From contig JAFZIN010000030.1 in the NCBI GenBank assembly GCA_017554305.1, positions 1 to 64,000 of the forward strand: a stretch of 64,000 nt of DNA, in the 5' to 3' direction. Of this stretch, positions 51,449 to 58,781 are shown one piece after another. A program made the translations under genes and the position numbers. Position 1 is the stretch's first letter. Every line of letters starts with the position of its first letter. The notes below the pieces were generated by a model that did no database searches, was not told the origin of the DNA, and was given only the letters and a program-made list of their open reading frames with translations. Origin of the DNA: Bacteroidales bacterium (GTDB taxonomy: Bacteria; Bacteroidota; Bacteroidia; Bacteroidales; UBA932).

Positions 51449-54400
51449 ATGAGTCTGCCGTTTGTACACCTTCATCTTCACAGTCACTACTCCATTCTGG
51501 ACGGAATGGGCAAGGTGGAAGAGTATGCAGCAAAAGCCATAGAGTATGGGATGCCTGCAATTGCTCTTACAGACCACGGAGTTATGTACGGTGTGCCCGA
51601 TTTTCTGGAGGCCGTAAAGAAGGCGGAGGAGAAGAGCGGCAAAACTCTTAAGCCAATCATTGGGTGTGAAGTTTACGTTGCGCCGGAGAGCCGTCATATA
51701 AAGAAAAAATATACGGACCGCCGCAGCGCATACCATTTGATTCTTCTTGCAAAAAACATTGAGGGATACCACAACCTTATGAAACTCACCTCAATAGGCT
51801 ATGTGGAGGGGTTCTATAACCGTCCAAGAATAGACCGTGAGGTTCTGGAGAAATATCATAATAATCTTATATGCTGCAGTGCCTGTCTTGCAGGAGAAAT
51901 TCCGCAGGCTCTTTTACGTGGAAATGTTGAGGAGGCCAGAGCAACCGCCAAGTGGTACAAGGCTCTCTTTGGAGATGATTTCTACTTTGAAATTCAGAAT
52001 CACAAGTGTGAGATTCCGGGGCGCAGCAATGAGGTGTTTGAGTCTCAGCAGAGAATAAATCCGGTATTGTATCAACTCTCGGAGGAGCTGGGTATTAAGT
52101 GTATAGCCACCAATGACTGTCACTTTGTAAACAAAGAAGACGGACCGGTTCATGAGATTTTGATTGGCGTAAATACCCGCCGCACTGCAGAGAATGCGGG
52201 CAAGATGCTCTATACCCAGCAAGAGTATTTTAAGACGGGAGAGGAGATGGCGGCTCTTAATCCGGGCCATCCGGAGGTTATTGCAAACACTCTGGAGGTG
52301 GCGGATAAGATTGAGCGTTATGAGATCAACATAAAGCCTATTCTTCCTCATTTTGAGATTCCTGCAAACTTTGCAGATTCCAACGATTATCTGCGTCACT
52401 TGGTTTATGAGGGTGCAAGCAAGAGATATGACAACATTCTTCCCTCTATTAGAGAGAGGATAGATTTTGAGTTGGAGACAATAAGAAGAATGGGATTTCC
52501 GGATTACTTCCTAATTGTCCATGACTTTATAAACCACGCTCGCTCCGTAGGAATATGGGTTGGTCCGGGAAGAGGATCAGCTGCCGGCAGTGTTGTGGCT
52601 TACTGCCTCACAATCACCAATATAGACCCAATTAAGTATGACCTCCTGTTTGAGCGTTTCCTTAATCCGGACAGAATTTCAATGCCGGATATTGATATAG
52701 ATTTTGAGGAGGAGAGGCGTCAGGAAGTTTACGAGTATGTGGAACAAAAATATGGAAAGGATCACGTATCTCACGTTGTAACTTTTGGTACAATGGCAAC
52801 CAAGCAGTCCATTAAGGATGTTGCAAGAGTGGAAAATGTTCCTATTCCTGTTGCCAACCGATTGGCTGCAATGATTCCTTCCAGAAGGTTCCAGGAGACT
52901 GTAAAAGTGAAAGATAAGGATGGTAAGGAGGTGGAGGAGGTTAAGGAGTATGATCCTAATTTCACCAACTGCTTAAAGTTTGTTCCGGATTTTAAGAAGG
53001 AGTTTGACTCTTCAGATCCTCTCATAAGAGAGACTCTCCATTATGCAAAAGATCTTGAGGGAACTATCCGTCAATCGGGAGTTCACGCCTGTGCTGTGAT
53101 TATTGGCCCTCACAACCTGATGGAGCATATACCTATCTCAACATCAAGAGTTATAGAGGGTTGGATATCTCAGTTTGAGGGAAAGTATATTGAGGGAGTG
53201 GGTATGCTCAAGATGGATTTTCTGGGACTGAGAACTCTCTCCATTTTGAAGGAGACCAAGAACAACATAAAGGCTCACCGTGGAATAGATGTTGACGTAG
53301 ATAAAATTCCGCTTAATGACAAAGCAACATTCCGCCTTTTCAGCAAGGGAGACACCATTGCTACGTTCCAGTTTGAAAGTCCGGGTATGCAGAAGTGGCT
53401 CAGAGAGTTACGCCCTTCACGCTTTGAGGATCTGATTGCAATGAACGCCCTTTACCGTCCGGGTCCGATGCAGTATATTCCAAAGTTTGTAAACAGAAAG
53501 AACGGAAAGGAGAAGATTGAGTACGAACTTCCGGAGATGGAGGAGATTCTGGCAGATACCTACGGCATTACAGTATATCAGGAGCAGGTGATGCTGCTCA
53601 GCCAGAAGCTTGCCAAGTTCACCAAAGGTGAGGCCGATACCCTGCGTAAAGCAATGGGTAAGAAGGATATATCCAAGATGCTCAAGCTTGAGGAGAAGTT
53701 CCTTGGCGGCGGTACAGATAACGGATTCAACAAAGAGCTGCTTCAGAAAATCTGGAACGATTGGAAGGAGTTTGCAAAGTATGCGTTCAATAAATCTCAC
53801 TCCACCTGCTATGCCTGGATAGGATATCAGACCGCCTATATGAAGGCTCATTATCCGGCAGAGTTTATGGCGGCTAACCTTACCAAACAATTTGCTAATA
53901 CTAAGGAGATTACGGTGCTTATGGATGAGTGCCGCAGAATGGGGTTGAGCGTGCTTGGACCGGATGTTAACAGCGGCGGTGTGAATGCTACGGTTACCGG
54001 AGACAGAGAGATAAGATTTGGTCTTGCTGCAATTAAGGGATTGGGAAGTATGGTTGCAGAGGAGATTGTGCAGAACGCTCCGTACAAAGATATCTTTGAT
54101 TTTGTTGAGAGAGCCAGCAAAACCAATATGAACCGCAAGACTCTGGAGTCTTTGATTTACGCCGGAGCCTTTGATTCTTCATTCCCGCAAATCCGCAGAG
54201 ACCAGTACTTTGCAATAAACAACAAGGGTGAGGTGTTCCTTGATACTCTCCTTAAATATGCAACTGATGTGGGCTCAATGGATAACAGCGTTGGCTCGCT
54301 CTTTGGTGAGGCAGATGAGGGATTCCAACTTAAAAAACCGGAAGTTCCGCCGGTAAGGGGAGAGATGGACAGGATTGCCTATCTGAAGAGAGAGCGTGAA

Positions 54401-55066
54401 CTTGTGGGTATGTATATCTCTTCACATCCGCTCAGCAGTTACAAGTTTGAATTGGAGAATTTCTGCACAATAACTCCGGGTGCGCTGGATACTATGCTGC
54501 AGACATCTCAGGCCGGGCAAAACGTTGAGGGCCAGGAGTTCTACGTGGGCGGTCTGGTAACGGAGGTAGAGGAGAGGCTCTCTAAACAGAACAAACCTTT
54601 TGCAACATTTACGCTGGAAGATTTCAACTCAGGAACAAAGTTCACTCTCTTTGGTCAGACCTACGAGCAGTATATGAACTACATCAAAGACGGCAGCGCC
54701 ATCATTATAAAACTGAAGATTGAACGCCGCCGTGGAGATAACACTCTTGCTGCAAAAACGGAGGCCGTACGTTACCTTGCAAACGTTAAGGAGAAGGGGC
54801 TTCTCTCTCTGGAACTTACCGTTCCGTCTAAGCTGATTACCAAAGAGTTTCGCACAGAGTTGGTAGACCTTCTGAAGGAGAGCAAAAACTCCTCTGCGGA
54901 GGTTGTTGGTCAGACTCCGGTTAAGCTCAAGATTGTTGAGGAAGAGAAGGGCTTTACGCTGGATTATGATACCAAGTTCAAAGTGAATGTAGATAACACC
55001 CTGCTTGCCGCTCTGGATAAAATGGGGGTTTCCTACAAGGGCAACGTCAATCCCGCCCTCTTCTAA
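51449..55066 (+). CDS. dnaE: DNA polymerase III alpha subunit DnaE
   Basis: This is the main replicative polymerase. The 1205 residues show the N-terminal PHP domain (HLHLHSHYSILDGMGK, 7-22), palm motifs GPGRGSAAGS near 371 and PDIDIDFEEERR near 413 with the catalytic aspartates, fingers (QFESPGMQKWL near 640), a helix-hairpin-helix near 870 and a C-terminal OB region (EFYVGGLVTEVEERLSKQNKP near 1030). The PHP motif keeps its histidines and so may retain activity. A highly expressed gene on the plus strand fits replication from the left. Confidence 0.97.
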   Translation: MSLPFVHLHLHSHYSILDGMGKVEEYAAKAIEYGMPAIALTDHGVMYGVPDFLEAVKKAEEKSGKTLKPIIGCEVYVAPESRHIKKKYTDRRSAYHLILLAKNIEGYHNLMKLTSIGYVEGFYNRPRIDREVLEKYHNNLICCSACLAGEIPQALLRGNVEEARATAKWYKALFGDDFYFEIQNHKCEIPGRSNEVFESQQRINPVLYQLSEELGIKCIATNDCHFVNKEDGPVHEILIGVNTRRTAENAGKMLYTQQEYFKTGEEMAALNPGHPEVIANTLEVADKIERYEINIKPILPHFEIPANFADSNDYLRHLVYEGASKRYDNILPSIRERIDFELETIRRMGFPDYFLIVHDFINHARSVGIWVGPGRGSAAGSVVAYCLTITNIDPIKYDLLFERFLNPDRISMPDIDIDFEEERRQEVYEYVEQKYGKDHVSHVVTFGTMATKQSIKDVARVENVPIPVANRLAAMIPSRRFQETVKVKDKDGKEVEEVKEYDPNFTNCLKFVPDFKKEFDSSDPLIRETLHYAKDLEGTIRQSGVHACAVIIGPHNLMEHIPISTSRVIEGWISQFEGKYIEGVGMLKMDFLGLRTLSILKETKNNIKAHRGIDVDVDKIPLNDKATFRLFSKGDTIATFQFESPGMQKWLRELRPSRFEDLIAMNALYRPGPMQYIPKFVNRKNGKEKIEYELPEMEEILADTYGITVYQEQVMLLSQKLAKFTKGEADTLRKAMGKKDISKMLKLEEKFLGGGTDNGFNKELLQKIWNDWKEFAKYAFNKSHSTCYAWIGYQTAYMKAHYPAEFMAANLTKQFANTKEITVLMDECRRMGLSVLGPDVNSGGVNATVTGDREIRFGLAAIKGLGSMVAEEIVQNAPYKDIFDFVERASKTNMNRKTLESLIYAGAFDSSFPQIRRDQYFAINNKGEVFLDTLLKYATDVGSMDNSVGSLFGEADEGFQLKKPEVPPVRGEMDRIAYLKRERELVGMYISSHPLSSYKFELENFCTITPGALDTMLQTSQAGQNVEGQEFYVGGLVTEVEERLSKQNKPFATFTLEDFNSGTKFTLFGQTYEQYMNYIKDGSAIIIKLKIERRRGDNTLAAKTEAVRYLANVKEKGLLSLELTVPSKLITKEFRTELVDLLKESKNSSAEVVGQTPVKLKIVEEEKGFTLDYDTKFKVNVDNTLLAALDKMGVSYKGNVNPALF

Positions 55067-55090
55067 TCAAGACTTTAAAGAAAAAACTAT

Positions 55091-55720
55091 ATGAAAAAGA
55101 TTTTAGTATTGGTTGCCGTTATTGCAACGGTTTTAGTGAGCGGAGGAAATACCTTTGCTCAAACAAAAAACACTGCTGCACTGGATGTTATAATGTCCAG
55201 AGCCAGCGTACGTAACTTTACCGGTGAGGCGGTAACAAAGGAGCAGTTGGAGATTATTCTGAAGGCCGGAATGGCGGCTCCTACTGCAATGAACATACAG
55301 CCATGGCGTTTTGTTGTGGTAACGGACAAGGAAAAGATTGCAGAGGTTTTTGGTGCCGGACCAAGAAGCGGAATGTTCAAGACCGCGGGTGCTGTGATTG
55401 TTGTATGCGGAGAGACAACGGTTAAGAGAAAACCTTTCGGGCAGCCCGATGCTCCTGAGCAGGAGATGCCTAATATGTTCTGGTATGAAGACTGCTGCGC
55501 TGCGGCAGAGAATATCCTGCTGGCAGTTAATGCATTAGGGCTTGGAGCAGTGTGGACAGCGGGTTATCCTGCAGAGGAGAGAGTTGCACCTATCGCTGAG
55601 AAATTAGGTATACCTACAGGTGTTGTTCCGCTCTGCATAATTCCTGTTGGAGTTCCAACGGAAAAGCCAACCCCAAAAGACAAGTGGAAACCGGAAAACA
55701 TCCACTGGGAAAAATGGTAG
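55091..55720 (+). CDS. Secreted or membrane-anchored nitroreductase-family protein
   Basis: This 209-residue FMN-dependent nitroreductase-fold protein begins with a signal-like segment (MKKILVLVAVIATVLVSGGNTFAQ). RASVRNFTGEAVTKEQLE near 34 binds FMN phosphate; APTAMNIQPWRFVVV near 58 and GLGAVWTAGYPA near 152 are conserved blocks. A periplasmic location is unusual for a flavin enzyme of this family and would need folding before export or periplasmic FMN. It lies 24 bases behind dnaE and is last in the operon. Confidence 0.82.
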   Translation: MKKILVLVAVIATVLVSGGNTFAQTKNTAALDVIMSRASVRNFTGEAVTKEQLEIILKAGMAAPTAMNIQPWRFVVVTDKEKIAEVFGAGPRSGMFKTAGAVIVVCGETTVKRKPFGQPDAPEQEMPNMFWYEDCCAAAENILLAVNALGLGAVWTAGYPAEERVAPIAEKLGIPTGVVPLCIIPVGVPTEKPTPKDKWKPENIHWEKW

Positions 55721-55728
55721 CTCTATGC

Positions 55729-57138
55729 TTAATTAAGCCCCTGCACCTCCTTCATCTTCTTGAAGTCCTCTTCCGTTATATTCTCCAATAGATATTTACG
55801 AATGTCTTCTTCTGTAGGCAGTTGCAGGCGATACTTGCTAACGAATAGATTTGGAGAAAGTCCCTCAATGGCGTAACGCACTGTTGTCTCTCCAAAGTCT
55901 GTACAAAGCAACAGGCCGATTGGCGGATTGTCATCCTCTTGCATAATCTCATGTTTGTAGTAGTTAACATATAGATTAAGTTGAGATGCATATTCCGGCC
56001 TAAAGCGATCTATCTTCAAGTCAATGATGACGTGACACTTAAGTATGCGGTGATAAAAGATAAGATCTGCCTTATAGTAGTCTTGATCTATGAGGATACG
56101 CTTCTGCCGGTATTCAAAACAAAAACCTCTACCCATTTCTTGGAGGAATCTCTGAAGATTATTTAAAATAGAAGTTTCCAACTTTGATTCCGTATAGACA
56201 TCCTGCTGCTCTAACCCCAGAAATTCCAATGTGACAGGGTTGTGGAGAATATCACTAGGTGTAACTTGCTGCGCTTTCTTAGATGTCAATCTTTGTAATG
56301 CCTTTTTATCCTTCGATAGGCCCATGCGTTCGTAATATTGTGAAGACACCTGACGGTCTAATTCTTTTTGTGTCCAACAACCACGAATAGTCTCTTGCTC
56401 ATAGAAGGCGCGCTTTAGGGGGTCCTTAAGATTTGCCAAAAATACTAGATGTGTTGCTGAAAGTCTATAGAATAATCTATCTGCAGGTGTTTGCCATTCT
56501 TCTTTGCCAAAATCAGAGATCGGAAACAATAATTTATTTATTCCCAATTTTGCGGTTATTAACCGCAAAATTTCATCTTGGTCATTATTAAAGATATATT
56601 CTGCAATTACTTCCCCAAGCTGTGGATATACCTGATAGATGAGCCGATATTCATACAAACGTCGCTCGCCTAAGCCTCGTTTATTTAGTTTTTTTGCTAG
56701 TTGTTTGAGTAGTTTCTCACCATACTTGGCGCGGTCCTTACCACTCTGCTCATACTCTACGATATAGTATCCTACCAGCCAGTTGCGAGCGGTTAATGAT
56801 AGGTTAACAGCGTGTGCTGCCTGTTCTTGTAGTATATCTTGAACAAGGTTAATCCGTCCCACCAATGACTCAAATGTCATATTGTCCTTTGGGCTAGATT
56901 CTTCATAGGGAACTATCGGAAACTCATTAAGATCCGGCTCTTCTACATATCCAATCAACATAAGAAACGGCACTCCTAGTACCGCCGAAGCTTTTTTGAT
57001 AGTCTCAAAATTCTTGGTCTTAAACAACGCCTTTACATTTTGCTTTCGGATACCCATCCTCCTGGCAAATTCGCTTTTGCTCATCCCTATCTGCTCTAAT
57101 AGGGCTTCTCCTTTTGCTTCAAAATAGATCTGATTCAT
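55729..57138 (-). CDS. HTH-YhcG (DUF1016/PDDEXK) nuclease-like protein
   Basis: About 469 residues from the ATG at 57138. An N-terminal XRE-like helix-turn-helix (about 12-55; MSKSEFARRMGIRKQNVKAL) is joined to a full YhcG protein: the DUF1016 N-terminal helical domain (about 95-260, with LTARNWLVGYYIVEYEQSG and KRGLGERRLYEYR) and the C-terminal PDDEXK domain (about 300-450, with YKADLIFYHR and VIIDLKIDRF, where the usual Glu of the E-x-K motif is Asp). YhcG-type proteins travel with mobile and defence genes; their role is unsettled. It is convergent with the nitroreductase gene and starts the accessory stretch. Confidence 0.85.
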   Translation of the reverse strand: MNQIYFEAKGEALLEQIGMSKSEFARRMGIRKQNVKALFKTKNFETIKKASAVLGVPFLMLIGYVEEPDLNEFPIVPYEESSPKDNMTFESLVGRINLVQDILQEQAAHAVNLSLTARNWLVGYYIVEYEQSGKDRAKYGEKLLKQLAKKLNKRGLGERRLYEYRLIYQVYPQLGEVIAEYIFNNDQDEILRLITAKLGINKLLFPISDFGKEEWQTPADRLFYRLSATHLVFLANLKDPLKRAFYEQETIRGCWTQKELDRQVSSQYYERMGLSKDKKALQRLTSKKAQQVTPSDILHNPVTLEFLGLEQQDVYTESKLETSILNNLQRFLQEMGRGFCFEYRQKRILIDQDYYKADLIFYHRILKCHVIIDLKIDRFRPEYASQLNLYVNYYKHEIMQEDDNPPIGLLLCTDFGETTVRYAIEGLSPNLFVSKYRLQLPTEEDIRKYLLENITEEDFKKMKEVQGLN

Positions 57139-57348
57139 ATTTAAAGTTTTTGCAAAAGTAATAAAAATCAATTACCCTAAAACAATTCTTAAACTATTTT
57201 TTCTACAATCTTATCAAAGAATCCTCCTCATAAAAATGATAATTAAAGATTTGCAATTCGGCGGTTGAAAACAGCCGAATTCAGAATTATTAAACAGAAG
57301 TGGTAATACAACAACCACTATTTAAAATGGCGGAAGTTCTCTGCTCAG
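57139..57348. other. AT-rich spacer with YhcG promoter and two hairpins
   Basis: The minus strand has TACTTTTG at 57153-57160, 14 bases before the YhcG ATG. The hairpin AATTCGGC/GCCGAATT (57255-57281) and a weaker AGTGGT/ACCACT pair near 57300 could end the minus-strand AraC transcript. No gene is seen. Confidence 0.5.
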
Positions 57349-58470
57349 TTAAGACTTATTCATACGGTGAAGTACCGCATAATAAGACTGGCGGGAGTTA
57401 AAGCCGGAGGCTTCCAAAGATTCCTGCATGGTTGATGTTGGGTGGTCTTTGTGATAACTCTCTACGTGTTTCAATCTCAATGTGTTAACGTAAGAGAAAA
57501 ATCCGCCGTATTCAGATTTTATCAACCCGGCAACGTATGAACGGTTGTAACCGCTGCGGTCTGCAACATCCTGAAGGGTAAGATGCGGATCAAGATAGGC
57601 CTCTTGTTTCTCCACAACAACCCTAATGGCAGAGAGTATCTCTTTGCGTTTGGTCTGAGATATAGAACGTTGATAAAGAAGCTCTTTAACCTCTTCTTTA
57701 TCCTCTTTTTTATCTTCCTCCGCGATAGTCTCTATCTCCCCATCTTCTTTACAAGGGCGGTTGCGGTGTGGGTGCAGGGCGGTGATAAGGAAGATAATCA
57801 TTGAAACGGCAAGGAATAATATCAACAATTCCATTACAAGGCGACTGCCGGAAAGGGCTGCACTCCAGCATAATATAATATTCACCAGCACCATAGTCAG
57901 CCACTTTCTTGCTGCAACTACCGGAAAATCAGCGGGGTTGGAGAAGACATCCTCATCAAATCGCTTTGCCCAATTGTAGACAATAATAATGGCATAAATG
58001 CAGCCAACCGTCATAATAACCCCCAAAGCATATATTATACAAGAGGCTGTATATGAGCCAATAATGCCTTCAATAGGTTTATTTGGCCACACCGTCAGAA
58101 CAAAAAATGCAATAAGTGCAAGAGCCACCGGAAGTCCGGTGATTATCATAAGCACCCTCCATTTTTTCCAATGCATCACATTCCCAAAATATGAGAAGAG
58201 CAAAATGGTAAAATGGTACAGCGTAACAGGTAAAAAGTAGAACCTTACCAAGTAATGGGTATTATGGTTTTCCGGGCAGATGGCGTATGGTATCAAAAAC
58301 AAGGCATTCAAGCCGAGTGCTGTTACAAACGGCCTTCCGGGAAAGTAATAATAGGGATCCTTTTCGTATGGCCTGCACATGTGAAACCAACGTATGGCAG
58401 CCATTATCACACAAGTGGTGATGTAGATTGTTGCAGCCAAATCTCCGGAATATGAAAAGGTGTTTGTCAT
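57349..58470 (-). CDS. Membrane-anchored AraC-family regulator
   Basis: This 373-residue protein has an N-terminal half (1-235) of about seven hydrophobic helices, among them SGDLAATIYITTCVIMAAI, MIITGLPVALALIAFFVLTV and LVMELLILFLAVSMIIFLI. An acidic linker (about 245-265; EIETIAEEDKKEDKEEVKE) leads to a C-terminal AraC/XylS DNA-binding domain (275-373) with LTLQDVADRSGYNRSYVAGLIK and the second HTH SLEASGFNSRQSYYAVLHR. Such proteins sense a ligand through the membrane part. It is divergent from the tiny-peptide/repeat-lipoprotein operon, with the TTGAC array between. Confidence 0.85.
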   Translation of the reverse strand: MTNTFSYSGDLAATIYITTCVIMAAIRWFHMCRPYEKDPYYYFPGRPFVTALGLNALFLIPYAICPENHNTHYLVRFYFLPVTLYHFTILLFSYFGNVMHWKKWRVLMIITGLPVALALIAFFVLTVWPNKPIEGIIGSYTASCIIYALGVIMTVGCIYAIIIVYNWAKRFDEDVFSNPADFPVVAARKWLTMVLVNIILCWSAALSGSRLVMELLILFLAVSMIIFLITALHPHRNRPCKEDGEIETIAEEDKKEDKEEVKELLYQRSISQTKRKEILSAIRVVVEKQEAYLDPHLTLQDVADRSGYNRSYVAGLIKSEYGGFFSYVNTLRLKHVESYHKDHPTSTMQESLEASGFNSRQSYYAVLHRMNKS

Positions 58471-58478
58471 TTGAGAAA

Positions 58479-58486
58479 CAAATTTA
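58479..58486 (-). promoter_or_regulatory. -7 element TAAATTTG for the AraC-type regulator
   Basis: TAAATTTG on the minus strand ends 8 bases before the start codon, predicting a near-leaderless transcript. Confidence 0.5.
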
Positions 58487-58502
58487 ACAAAAAAGCCGGT
58501 TT

Positions 58503-58569
58503 TTGACTCTGCGTTGACATTGTTTACTCAGGGTTGACTCCCTCTTGACGGATTCTTGACACCGTTGAC
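58503..58569. promoter_or_regulatory. Array of seven phased TTGAC direct repeats (probable operator)
   Basis: TTGAC occurs at 58503, 58514, 58534, 58545, 58556 and 58565, with the variant TTTAC at 58523. The spacings are 11, 9, 11, 11, 11 and 9 bases, close to one helical turn each, so all copies face the same side of the DNA. The array is in the divergent spacer, just upstream of the peptide operon's likely -7 box, and is the obvious binding site for a regulator, possibly the neighbouring AraC-type protein. Confidence 0.75.
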
Positions 58570-58581
58570 GCACGCACTAAT

Positions 58582-58589
58582 CATATTTG
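58582..58589 (+). promoter_or_regulatory. -7-like element CATATTTG for the peptide operon
   Basis: CATATTTG deviates at one position from TAnnTTTG and lies 38 bases before the tiny gene's ATG and 12 bases after the TTGAC array. A weak box next to an operator fits an activator-dependent promoter. Confidence 0.45.
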
Positions 58590-58627
58590 TGCATTAAAAA
58601 AACGATCAACAATTAAAACACAACATT

Positions 58628-58762
58628 ATGAGAAAAAAACAGGTTTATCAGCAACCCCAAATCAAGGTTCTGACAATTCACACAGAAAGTCTTCTGGTTG
58701 GCTTTAGTGGCGGAGGCTATGGCGGGCAACAAAGTTTAGATTGGCCTTTGGGCGACGAATAA
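58628..58762 (+). CDS. Tiny glycine-rich peptide, 44 residues
   Basis: An ATG at 58628 opens 44 codons ending in TAATAA. The peptide begins MRKKQVYQQPQIKVL and has a GFSGGGYGG glycine-tyrosine core near residues 29-37 and an acidic end (DWPLGDE). It has no signal peptide or membrane helix. Short proteins with a basic start, a tyrosine-proline motif and a glycine-rich tail are common in Bacteroidales ahead of surface-protein genes, but have no settled function. The stop is only 19 bases before the repeat lipoprotein gene. Confidence 0.6.
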   Translation: MRKKQVYQQPQIKVLTIHTESLLVGFSGGGYGGQQSLDWPLGDE

Positions 58763-58766
58763 TAAA

Positions 58767-58773
58767 AAGGAGG
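58767..58773 (+). promoter_or_regulatory. Strong Shine-Dalgarno of the repeat lipoprotein gene
   Basis: AAGGAGG is placed 8 bases before the ATG at 58782. Such a perfect box is rare in this window and fixes the start codon. Confidence 0.65.
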
Positions 58774-58781
58774 AACAAATT

